Made by a program: the position numbers and the translations under genes. Source: an uncultured Opitutia bacterium (GTDB taxonomy: Bacteria; Verrucomicrobiota; Verrucomicrobiia; Opitutales; UBA953). Taken from it: 5,895 nt of DNA. Below are positions 1-5,872 of this stretch, piece after piece. The notes under the pieces were generated by a model that worked only from the letters and a program-made list of their open reading frames with translations, had not been told where the DNA came from and searched no databases. The stretch lies in assembly GCA_937874455.1 (NCBI GenBank), contig CALNBE010000048.1, positions 1 to 5,895 on the forward strand. Direction: 5' to 3'. Numbering within the stretch: position 1 is the stretch's first letter; every line of letters starts with the position of its first letter.

Positions 1-1278
1 CATGAAGGCGTTATAGGTGTCAACCGGCGGGAAGTGGCTGAAGATGCGCGTGCCGTCGAGTCCCTCCCACCAGAAAGTATGGTGGGGAAAACGGTTGGTG
101 TCGTTCCAGGAAATTTTCTGGGTGAGAAAGCGGTCCACGCCCGCCTTGTGGAGGATTTGCGGCAGCGCGGCGGAGTAGCCGAAGACATCGGGCAGCCAGA
201 GATCGGTGGTCTCGACGCCGAATTCGCGGAGGAAAAATCCCTTGCCGTGGATGAGCTGGCGGATGAAGGACTCGCCGGAAGGCACGTTGCAATCGGGCTC
301 GACCCACATGCTGCCGATCGGCTCCCACTGGCCGCGTTGCACGGCGGCGCGGATGCCCTCGAAAATCGCCGGATACCATTTTTTCATCCAGAGGTATTGC
401 ACCGGCTGGGAGCAACTGAAGCGGTAGTCGGGGTAAAGCTCCATGTAGGCCAGGGCGGTGGAAAAAGTGCGGGCGCATTTGCGGATGGTTTCGCGCAGCG
501 GCCAGCACCAGGCGGTGTCGATGTGGGCGTGGCCGGTGGCGGTCAGGCGGTGGGTGGTGTCGCCGTTTTTCGCCGCGAGCAGCGGCGCGAGCAAGGCGCG
601 GGCGGCGGGCACCCAGTCATTTTTCCCCCGCTCCATGAGCCGGCAGACGTGATCGAGCGCGCGGAGCAAACGGGCGCGGCGGGTGCCGGTCTCGGGCAGC
701 TCCAGCAGCGCCTCGCGGCAGACGCGGAAGTCGATCAGCAGGTCGAAGACCGCGCGATCGAAACGGGCCAGACGGGCGGTTTGCAGCCGGAAAAGTTTTT
801 CCTCCGCCGGTTTTCCCCCGCCCCGGTGCCAGTGCCATTCCGCCGGAGGATTGCCGGAGGCCTCGACGTAAAAATCAATTTTCTCCCCGCCTTGCGCGGC
901 GGTGCGCAGCGGAAAGGATTTGCGATTGCGACTGACCGCGATGGACGGAACGCCGTCGAGCCAGACCTGTCCTTCGCGGCCAAAGCCCTCCTCGTCCTCG
1001 AAACTCAGATCGACCAGCGCCACCACCTCCGTGCCCGCCCAGGCGGCGGGAATTTCGCCCTGGAAACGAAACCAGGCAGTGCCCCATTCCAGGCCCCAAG
1101 CGACGCCCTCGGCCACCGGAGCGAACGGCTGGTTTACCGCGACGGCGTGGGGGACGGGTTCGCCGTCGGCCTCCCACATTTGCACCGCGAACGGGATGGT
1201 TGCCGGGTAAAGCAAGGGCAGGAGGAAACGTTCCTCGGCGAGCGCGATGCGGGTTTCGATTTTTTGACGGGTCTCCAT
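1..1278 (-). CDS. GH38 alpha-mannosidase, MAN2C1-like (C-terminus beyond window)
   Basis: Retaining exo-acting alpha-mannosidase of glycoside hydrolase family 38, expected to remove terminal alpha-linked mannose from oligosaccharides. The frame stays open from the ATG at 1278 to the left edge, giving 426 codons. Residues 1 to about 245 form the N-terminal beta-rich domain. The catalytic domain then opens with GHAHIDTAW, where H252 and D254 match the family's zinc ligands. It continues with WVEPDCNVPSGES (from W325) and LPDVFGYS, where D364 fits the catalytic nucleophile and third zinc ligand. The fourth ligand, a His, would lie in the missing part. Family members of this type are about 1000 residues long, so less than half is here. 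No signal peptide is seen, which suggests a cytoplasmic enzyme acting on imported oligosaccharides. The start METRQKIETRIALAEERF resembles the usual N-terminal helix; no clear Shine-Dalgarno precedes it. Seen: motifs and frame. Inferred: substrate and location. Confidence 0.95.
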   Translation of the reverse strand, partial: METRQKIETRIALAEERFLLPLLYPATIPFAVQMWEADGEPVPHAVAVNQPFAPVAEGVAWGLEWGTAWFRFQGEIPAAWAGTEVVALVDLSFEDEEGFGREGQVWLDGVPSIAVSRNRKSFPLRTAAQGGEKIDFYVEASGNPPAEWHWHRGGGKPAEEKLFRLQTARLARFDRAVFDLLIDFRVCREALLELPETGTRRARLLRALDHVCRLMERGKNDWVPAARALLAPLLAAKNGDTTHRLTATGHAHIDTAWCWPLRETIRKCARTFSTALAYMELYPDYRFSCSQPVQYLWMKKWYPAIFEGIRAAVQRGQWEPIGSMWVEPDCNVPSGESFIRQLIHGKGFFLREFGVETTDLWLPDVFGYSAALPQILHKAGVDRFLTQKISWNDTNRFPHHTFWWEGLDGTRIFSHFPPVDTYNAFM

Positions 1279-1485
1279 GGGGAGTGCGAAAAAGTGTTTG
1301 GGAGCGCGGCGTTTTTCCTCCGCGTGGCCGGTCAATGTGGCAGGCGCCGAAACGGGCGCGAGCGGAATTTTGTCCGGCGGAAAAAACGGCAGCGCGAGAC
1401 GCGGAGGAAAGCATTTTGCGGGCCGGATTTCAGCACGGAGGAAAAACGGTTTGGACAAGTTTTCCCCAACTGATGCGATGGCTGG
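1279..1485. other. Divergent intergenic region between mannosidase and lipoprotein genes
   Basis: These 207 bases separate two divergent starts (mannosidase leftward, lipoprotein rightward), so promoters for both should lie here. I see no convincing sigma70-type -35/-10 pair. The region holds GCGGAGGAAA at 1401-1410, its reverse complement at 1314-1323, and the one-mismatch form ACGGAGGAAA at 1435-1444. None is at Shine-Dalgarno distance from either start. No further gene is supported. Confidence 0.5.
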
Positions 1486-1635
1486 ATGAAAAAGTGGCTG
1501 ATCTTCTGGGTAGGGGTGGTGCTGGCGGGTTGCCAGCCGCAGGGAAGTTCAACGAATGCGGCGGAGGAGGGGATCAAGCCGTCGGTGCCGGTGACGAAGA
1601 AGGCCGCAGAGGAAAATTCCCAGGCAGCTGATTGA
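1486..1635 (+). CDS. Small predicted lipoprotein (49 aa)
   Basis: A 49-residue open frame from ATG 1486 to TGA 1633-1635. It begins MKKWLIFWVGVVLAGC: two lysines, a short hydrophobic core and a textbook lipobox (L-A-G-C) with the lipidated cysteine at residue 16. The mature peptide would be only 34 residues, hydrophilic and rich in Ala, Glu, Lys, Ser and Thr, with no predicted domain. Q17 after the cysteine is not the inner-membrane retention aspartate of the E. coli Lol rule, so outer-membrane sorting is possible. The gene lies alone on the plus strand, divergent from the mannosidase and convergent with the BatA-type gene. No good Shine-Dalgarno precedes the start. I do not recognise a specific family. 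It could be a structural or stress lipoprotein, or a degenerate remnant of a longer one. The signal peptide makes a real gene likely; expression is unproven. Confidence 0.72.
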   Translation: MKKWLIFWVGVVLAGCQPQGSSTNAAEEGIKPSVPVTKKAAEENSQAAD

Positions 1636-1645
1636 GAGCGGGAGG

Positions 1646-1680
1646 AAAGGAAACTCACGAATGGATATGAGGTTTCCTTT
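1646..1680. repeat. Inverted repeat, 9-bp arms, downstream of lipoprotein gene
   Basis: AAAGGAAAC at 1646-1654 pairs perfectly with GTTTCCTTT at 1672-1680 across a 17-base spacer, starting 11 bases after the lipoprotein stop. A U-G pair could extend it inward. The stem is A/T-rich and no T-run follows on the plus strand, so it is not a standard intrinsic terminator. It could be an mRNA 3' stem-loop, a palindromic protein site, or a by-product of the AGGAAA-type word that is common in this window. Confidence 0.5.
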
Positions 1681-1760
1681 GCGGGGTTCAAAGCGGCGTG
1701 GAACGCCGCACTCCAAATGTGTCATGGGCGAGGCCTTGCGGATTGAGTTTTCCTTTGCGG
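1673..1760 (+). repeat. Two direct copies of TTTCCTTTGCGG in convergent intergenic DNA
   Basis: The 12-mer TTTCCTTTGCGG occurs at 1673-1684 and 1749-1760, 76 bases apart, between the convergent lipoprotein and BatA-type genes. A third exact copy is at 4439-4450, at the end of the permease gene and over the Shine-Dalgarno of the DUF58 gene. The first copy also supplies the right arm of the 1646-1680 inverted repeat. Confidence 0.6.
1693..1709. terminator. GC-rich hairpin in convergent intergenic region, possible terminator or REP-like unit
   Basis: GCGGCGT (1693-1699) and ACGCCGC (1703-1709) form a perfect 7-bp stem with a 3-base loop. On the minus strand it lies about 100 bases after the BatA-type stop and is followed by TTT, so it could end the operon, although the U-run is too short for a strong intrinsic terminator. 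Its flanks (CAAA on the left, ACTCCAAA on the right) resemble, from memory only, intergenic palindromes scattered in some soil Verrucomicrobiota genomes. Confidence 0.4.
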
Positions 1761-1809
1761 CTTGGGGGGCGCTTGTGACTGCTGAGCTTCGCCATCTGCC
1801 TTCGGACTG

Positions 1810-3564
1810 TCAGGAGCGGCGGCGGAGGAGAAACCAGGTGAGAAGCGGCAGGGCGAGGAGGAGCCCGAGCCAGAACGGGCGGTAGGGATCGGGGGCGGAG
1901 GTGGCGCGGACGATGCTTTTTTCGCGGGCGACCAGGGTGTCGGCCACGGCGCAATCGGTGAGCCGGGCCTCGCGCACATCGGAGAACTGGGCCGCGCCGT
2001 CGAGCAGCGGCTGGCCGTTTTGCAAAATTTGGAAGAAACCGGCGCGGGCCGGGGCGCGGAAAACACCCGCTTGGGCGGCGGTAAGCGGACGGGACGTGTC
2101 GCCGATTTTCAGAGAGAGATTTCCTTTGGCCGGATCAAAGGCCAGCGGCAGCAACTGATGGGTGTCGGCGTTGCGCGCCTCAAATCCGGGCAGGGCGGCG
2201 CGCACCGTTTCGATGTAACGGCGGAGGAGAATGACGAAGGCCGGGAGCTTGGGCGCGTTGCTTTGGGCGGGGAAAAAATTGAAAAGCAGCGCGGGCGGCG
2301 CGGGGCGGGGATTTTCCTGGCGGAGGAAAATCAACGGCGTCTCGCCGCGCCAGACCAGGGCGGTGTCCTCGGCTTGCGAGGTGATGCCCGCGGCGTGGGT
2401 GCAGGCCAAGGCCGGCCAACTGGTGTCGTTGACCAGCGGATGTTTTTCCGCGACCACCCAGCCTTGGAGGGCCGGGCCGGAGGCATTTTCCTCCGGGAAA
2501 ATGATGGAAGGAATGGCGGGCGGCGCGGGTGGTGCGTTGGGCTCGCGGCGGGAAATCCGCAAGTCGGCCTGTTCCAGCGAGGCGGCGGTTTGCAGGTGGG
2601 GAATGCCGCGCAGCACCCGGTCGAGGATGGGCAGTTCGGGGCCGGAAAGTTGCAAGGCCACGCGCAGGTTTTTCGGTTGCGGGCGGAGCAAAGGAAGCTG
2701 GTCGTCCAGGGAAAATTTGTCGGGTTGCAACACCACGGTCAGTCGGTCGGTTCCCTCCGGGAAAAATCCCTGCAAGGCGCGGGTTTCCCCGGCGGCGAGG
2801 GTGAGCGATTGGGGCGTGCTGGTTTGCGTGCCGACGGCCAGATGCCAGGAGAAAGTGCGGGTGGCGCTGCCGTGGTTGCGGACCAAGGCGTGCCAGACGG
2901 TTTGGCCGTCTTTTTCCTCCACGCCGGAACCGATGAAGCCGCAGTTTTCCATCGGGTCGGCAAAGGAAAGCAGGGCCGCGCCCTCGGGGACATCGCGGAT
3001 GTGGTCGGAGACGAAGACCACCGCGCCCGCGCCGCGCACCAGGGAGCTGGCGAGTTGGAGCGAAGGAACAATGTCGTGCTGTCCCAGAGCGGGTTCCCAG
3101 GCATTGAGCGCGGAGGAAAGTTGGGAAAGATTGTCGCCGCGGTAGAGCGTCGGCGCGCGCGGATTGGATTCGAGCAGGGTCCACTCGGTGCGCATGGCCA
3201 GCGATTCCATTTGGCGCAGCCGGGCGGGCAGTTGGGCGCGGGATTCGTCGAGCGAAGCGGCCATGGACAGCGAGCTGTCGAGCACCACGACGATGTTTTG
3301 CGAGGCGTCGGGACGAATCCAGCGCGGGGCGACCAGCACCCAGGCGAGCACCAGCACGAAGAGCAATTGCAGCCAGAGCGGGAGCGAGCTGCGGAGCCGT
3401 TCCCAGTGCCAGCCGCCGCGGCTTTCGGGCGCGAGCCGGTCGAGGAGGAAAAGCGTGCTGCTGGCGGTGCGGCGGGAGCGGGCTTGGAGCGTGTGGATGA
3501 GGAGCAGCGCGGGAATTCCCAGTAGCGCCCAGAATCCGGCGGGGTTGTCAAAGATCACTGGCAT
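1810..3564 (-). CDS. BatA-type double-transmembrane protein with vWA domain
   Basis: A 584-residue membrane protein with the architecture of BatA/aerotolerance-type vWA proteins found with MoxR and DUF58 genes. Residues 1-80 are the BatA N-terminal region with two membrane helices (about 9-25 and 60-79). A vWA domain follows (about 90-225) with the MIDAS start VVVLDSSLSM (D96, S98, S100) and FVSDH near 184-188. Residues 225-295 look like an Ig-like beta domain ending in a D-rich turn (DKFSLDDQ). Residues 298-450 resemble the Rossmann-like part of such proteins, and a single C-terminal helix (about 563-580) ends in RRRS. The soluble part probably lies in the periplasm, though topology is inferred. 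The expected MIDAS threonine is not obvious: the matching stretch reads GQHDIVPSLQLA. The ATG at 3564 overlaps the DUF58 gene end by 10 bases, suggesting translational coupling. Probable role is envelope protein assembly or stress tolerance with a MoxR ATPase; the exact function is unknown. Confidence 0.85.
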   Translation of the reverse strand: MPVIFDNPAGFWALLGIPALLLIHTLQARSRRTASSTLFLLDRLAPESRGGWHWERLRSSLPLWLQLLFVLVLAWVLVAPRWIRPDASQNIVVVLDSSLSMAASLDESRAQLPARLRQMESLAMRTEWTLLESNPRAPTLYRGDNLSQLSSALNAWEPALGQHDIVPSLQLASSLVRGAGAVVFVSDHIRDVPEGAALLSFADPMENCGFIGSGVEEKDGQTVWHALVRNHGSATRTFSWHLAVGTQTSTPQSLTLAAGETRALQGFFPEGTDRLTVVLQPDKFSLDDQLPLLRPQPKNLRVALQLSGPELPILDRVLRGIPHLQTAASLEQADLRISRREPNAPPAPPAIPSIIFPEENASGPALQGWVVAEKHPLVNDTSWPALACTHAAGITSQAEDTALVWRGETPLIFLRQENPRPAPPALLFNFFPAQSNAPKLPAFVILLRRYIETVRAALPGFEARNADTHQLLPLAFDPAKGNLSLKIGDTSRPLTAAQAGVFRAPARAGFFQILQNGQPLLDGAAQFSDVREARLTDCAVADTLVAREKSIVRATSAPDPYRPFWLGLLLALPLLTWFLLRRRS

Positions 3565-4430
3565 GGCTCAACGGCGCCGACCGGCAGGGCCTCGGCGCGC
3601 AAGGTGGAGGTGAAATCGTTGGTGCAGTTTAGGCGGGCCAGCCGGACGCCGTGACGGCGGGCCGCGTCGCGCCAAGTGGCGAAATGGCGGGCATAGGCCT
3701 CGGTGTAGCGACGGAGCAGGGAAGGCGTGACGCGGCGGCGTTCCTTGGCGCCCGTTTCCACATCGTGAAACAAGTGGTTGCCGTCCCATTCCGGCTCGGC
3801 CTCGGCGCGGCACCACGGGGCAAAGACAATGCCCCGCCCTTGGTTGACCGCGAGCAGGCGCAGTCCGTCCATTTCCGCCGGGAAGAGCAAATCGGAGACC
3901 AGCACGCGCAGGGAACCGTGGCGAAAAGGAGCGCGTTCGAGGGCCAGTTTTTCCGGCGCGGCGGATTTGGCCGCAGAGGAAATTTCCGCCGCCGGGAGCC
4001 ATTTTCCTCCGAGCAACTGGTCGATGGCGACCAGCCGGACGGCGGAGGCATCGACGGCGTGGACGCGCAGCGCGGCCCCGAGTCGCAGGGCGCTTTCGGC
4101 GCAAAAGAGCGCGAGTTCGCCCGTGCGTTTGGCCTTGGCCGGATCGAAGAACATGGACGGTGAGCAGTCGATCAGCAAGTCGATCTGCGGGCTGACCTCC
4201 TGCCGGTAGAGTTTCATGGTGTAGTTGCCGGTGCGGGCGAAAGCCTGCCAGTTGATGTGGCGCGGATCGTCGCCGGGGAAATAGGGCCGGTGATCCTGGA
4301 AATCGAGCGAGCTGCCGGAGCCTTGTCCGGCGAATTGTCCGTGCAACCCACGCCAGGTGGAGTCGCGCAACGGCAGGCGGAAAGCGGCCTGGGCGGTTTG
4401 GGCGGCGGTGCGGATGGCGTGGTCGTTCAT
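3555..4430 (-). CDS. DUF58 domain-containing protein
   Basis: A 291-residue cytoplasmic-type protein of the DUF58 family, the usual partner of MoxR AAA+ ATPases. The signature block lies at residues 43-78: FQDHRPYFPGDDPRHINW, then AFARTGNYTMKLYRQE. A vWA-like fold follows with IDLLIDCSPSM, whose D88, S90 and S92 match a DxSxS metal site, and a second conserved strand LVSDLL (D180). No membrane helix is seen; some relatives have two N-terminal helices, so this is the short soluble form. The ATG at 4430 is preferred over an in-frame upstream ATG at 4526. It forms an ATGA overlap with the permease stop, has AAAGGA about 10 bases upstream, and gives a normal family N-terminus; the longer form would add a basic stretch encoded within the permease gene. 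Its 3' end overlaps the BatA-type start. The family is well recognised, but its biochemical role is poorly defined. Confidence 0.93.
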   Translation of the reverse strand: MNDHAIRTAAQTAQAAFRLPLRDSTWRGLHGQFAGQGSGSSLDFQDHRPYFPGDDPRHINWQAFARTGNYTMKLYRQEVSPQIDLLIDCSPSMFFDPAKAKRTGELALFCAESALRLGAALRVHAVDASAVRLVAIDQLLGGKWLPAAEISSAAKSAAPEKLALERAPFRHGSLRVLVSDLLFPAEMDGLRLLAVNQGRGIVFAPWCRAEAEPEWDGNHLFHDVETGAKERRRVTPSLLRRYTEAYARHFATWRDAARRHGVRLARLNCTNDFTSTLRAEALPVGAVEPCQ

Positions 4431-4450
4431 GGCAGGTTTTTCCTTTGCGG
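4427..4450 (-). promoter_or_regulatory. ATGA stop/start overlap with Shine-Dalgarno for DUF58 gene
   Basis: Read on the minus strand, the last permease codons contain GCAAAGGAAA, then the DUF58 ATG (4430-4428) overlaps the permease TGA (4429-4427). This fits termination-reinitiation coupling. The Shine-Dalgarno is itself a copy of the GCRRAGGAAA word (the reverse complement reads TTTCCTTTGCGG), so a general genomic word doubles here as a ribosome binding site. Confidence 0.75.
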
Positions 4451-5860
4451 GGCGCGGAGCAAATGATGGAGCAGCCGGGCTTCGCGCCAAGTGGGCAGCA
4501 CGAGCAGGCTGAAGGCGAGGAGCCATTGAATGGCACAGGGGAGCAGGGGAATCTTTTTCTCCGAACCCTCGACAGATTGATAAAACGCCCCAATCGGCGT
4601 GAGCGTGTTGACGGCGCGCACAATGGACTCGGTGGAATCCTTCAAGACATTGGATTCACAAGTGATGAGCAGTCCCAAGCCGATGCAGAAGTAGAGGGAA
4701 AAATAAATCCAAAAGCGGGTTTGAAAATGCTGCGGCCATTTCCTTTGCCCCAAATAGGCGAGACCAGCGGGAATGAGCACGGTCAGACCGCAACAGGTGA
4801 CGAAGAAAAGCATGCTTTTGAAGAAATCGGAATCCGCAGGTCCTGTTAGTGGAGCGAGGGCAATCATTCCTGCGAGGAAAAGCGCACCGGTAATGAAAAT
4901 CCAGAGTAGTCCGGCGGCGCGGTTGGGCGCGAAAATCCAAGCGAGCATTTTGCCGAACCAACGCCAGCGGAGGAAATTTCGCAAAGGCTGGGGCGTGGTG
5001 GCGGACGGCGCGGTGAGGGCGTCGCCGACCAGCAGGAGGAGCAAGGGAATGGTGAGGAAGAGCAGCACAAAACTCATCTCGTTTTTTTCGAAAAAATACA
5101 CCGTCACCGCCGGCAGCAGCACCAGCCAGCCGAGCAGCCGTTTGAGCGGGGTGAGGGATTCCTCCACCGAGCCAAAGGAAGTGGCGCCAAGAGCGAGCAG
5201 GGCGGGAATGTGCAGGAGGGCCAGTGCGAGATAGCCCCAGTAAGAGGCCATGGGCGCGTCGGTGAAGTCGCCTTCGGCAAAAACCGCCGCGATGGCCCAG
5301 AGCGCGCCGCCCGCCACGCACCAGGCGATCCAGCGGCGGAGGCAGGAAAGGGCGACGGTGAGGGCGGAGAAGGCCAGGGCGGTGGCGGAAAGGAAAAGGA
5401 AAGCCTGGAGGTTTTTCTCCGCGTCAAAACTGCCAAAGTAATATCTTAGCACGCCGTAGGGCAGCATGCTGGTGAGGAAGAGGAACATTTGCGCCAGCAC
5501 CGCGCACCATTTTCCCCAAAGGATGCGCCAGGCGGAAAGGCGGGTGAGCTGGAGCAGTTCGAGGGTGCGGTCGCGGCGCTCGCTGTGCAGCGCGTTGAGT
5601 CCGCGGAGGGAAATTCCCAGCAGTCCCGCGGCGAAAAGAAACCAGAACAGCGCGTCGGCGTCGGCGGCATTTTCCGCCCCCAACTGGGTGAAGCACCAGA
5701 GAAGCAAACCCAAATGGAGCGCGCCGAAAAGCGCGAGGAAGAGCCAGCCGCGCAGCCCCTGGCGAATTTCTTTCACCGCCATCGGGCTGAGCCAGTCGGG
5801 GAAATCGCCCGGAATTGGCGAAAGGCTCGATGCGGAGGAAATGGCGGAGGCGGCGGGCAT
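4427..5860 (-). CDS. ABC-2 type transporter permease
   Basis: A 477-residue integral membrane protein with about 12 hydrophobic segments (approximately 38-57, 70-88, 112-137, 153-173, 177-195, 206-226, 240-257, 262-282, 316-338, 348-370, 383-401 and 437-457). The N-terminal LSPMAVKEIRQGLRG matches the 'NPV-KE-RQ' opening typical of ABC-2 permeases. The cytosolic loop SERRDRTLELLQLTRLS (93-109) matches the E-R-x-x-x-T-L-E-L-L-x-x-T motif thought to contact the ATPase. It would export or move an unknown substrate across the inner membrane together with an ATP-binding subunit, expected upstream and outside the window. The ATG at 5860 is the first in frame and lies 12 bases after a possible upstream stop. 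It has no purine-rich Shine-Dalgarno, so the internal ATG at codon 27 (MAVKEIRQ) is an alternative. The gene ends in an ATGA overlap with the DUF58 gene, placing it firmly in that operon. Confidence 0.88.
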   Translation of the reverse strand: MPAASAISSASSLSPIPGDFPDWLSPMAVKEIRQGLRGWLFLALFGALHLGLLLWCFTQLGAENAADADALFWFLFAAGLLGISLRGLNALHSERRDRTLELLQLTRLSAWRILWGKWCAVLAQMFLFLTSMLPYGVLRYYFGSFDAEKNLQAFLFLSATALAFSALTVALSCLRRWIAWCVAGGALWAIAAVFAEGDFTDAPMASYWGYLALALLHIPALLALGATSFGSVEESLTPLKRLLGWLVLLPAVTVYFFEKNEMSFVLLFLTIPLLLLLVGDALTAPSATTPQPLRNFLRWRWFGKMLAWIFAPNRAAGLLWIFITGALFLAGMIALAPLTGPADSDFFKSMLFFVTCCGLTVLIPAGLAYLGQRKWPQHFQTRFWIYFSLYFCIGLGLLITCESNVLKDSTESIVRAVNTLTPIGAFYQSVEGSEKKIPLLPCAIQWLLAFSLLVLPTWREARLLHHLLRAPQRKNLP

Positions 5861-5871
5861 GGCGGAGGAAA
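5832..5871. repeat. Clustered GCGGAGG repeats around the permease start
   Basis: GCGGAGG appears three times in 37 bases, at 5832-5838, 5844-5850 and 5862-5868. The first and last are extended to full GCGGAGGAAA (5832-5841 and 5862-5871), exactly 30 bases apart. They straddle the permease ATG. On the minus strand they read as pyrimidine-rich TTTCCTCCGC, which leaves the permease start without a usual Shine-Dalgarno. Two of the copies encode Ser/Ala-rich residues at the permease N-terminus. Confidence 0.55.
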
Positions 5872-5872
5872 A

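Larger units (their letters stand above)
226..5871. repeat. Dispersed 10-base word GCRRAGGAAA (16 copies)
   Basis: Exact GCGGAGGAAA: 226-235, 1401-1410, 2320-2329, 3110-3119, 4967-4976, 5832-5841 and 5862-5871 on plus; 798-807 and 1314-1323 on minus. GCAGAGGAAA: 1606-1615 and 3973-3982 on plus. GCAAAGGAAA: 2960-2969 on plus; 1673-1682, 1749-1758, 4439-4448 and 4739-4748 on minus. Core-only GGAGGAAA sites also occur at 1221, 1437, 1641 and 3444 (plus) and at 2487, 2913 and 4003 (minus). Copies fall inside every full gene and in all intergenic gaps, in more than one codon phase. All were counted by eye, so a few may be missed. Confidence 0.8.

Noticed and set aside
34..1473. Long plus-strand open frame (479 codons) across the mannosidase gene
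   Set aside because: It is antisense to a gene with clear GH38 motifs. Its translation is Gly/Ala/Arg-rich with no recognisable domain, as expected opposite a GC-rich gene.
1451..1479. Possible promoter TTGGAC-17-TGCGAT just before the lipoprotein start, implying a leaderless mRNA
   Set aside because: Each half matches only three of six consensus bases, which is expected often by chance.
1332..1691. Minus-strand open frame of 119 codons across the lipoprotein gene and flanks
   Set aside because: No recognisable features. It covers the lipoprotein frame, which has a clear signal peptide, and spans intergenic DNA with hairpins.
2020..3525. Long plus-strand open frame (501 codons) opposite the BatA-type gene
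   Set aside because: It lies wholly antisense to a gene with vWA and membrane-helix features. The product is Gly/Gln/Arg-rich without a domain and is explained by GC-biased codons.
4431..4526. Upstream in-frame ATG extending the DUF58 protein by 32 residues
   Set aside because: The extension is an Arg/Pro/Ala-rich stretch inside the permease gene. The ATGA overlap at 4430, with AAAGGA upstream, is a better start.
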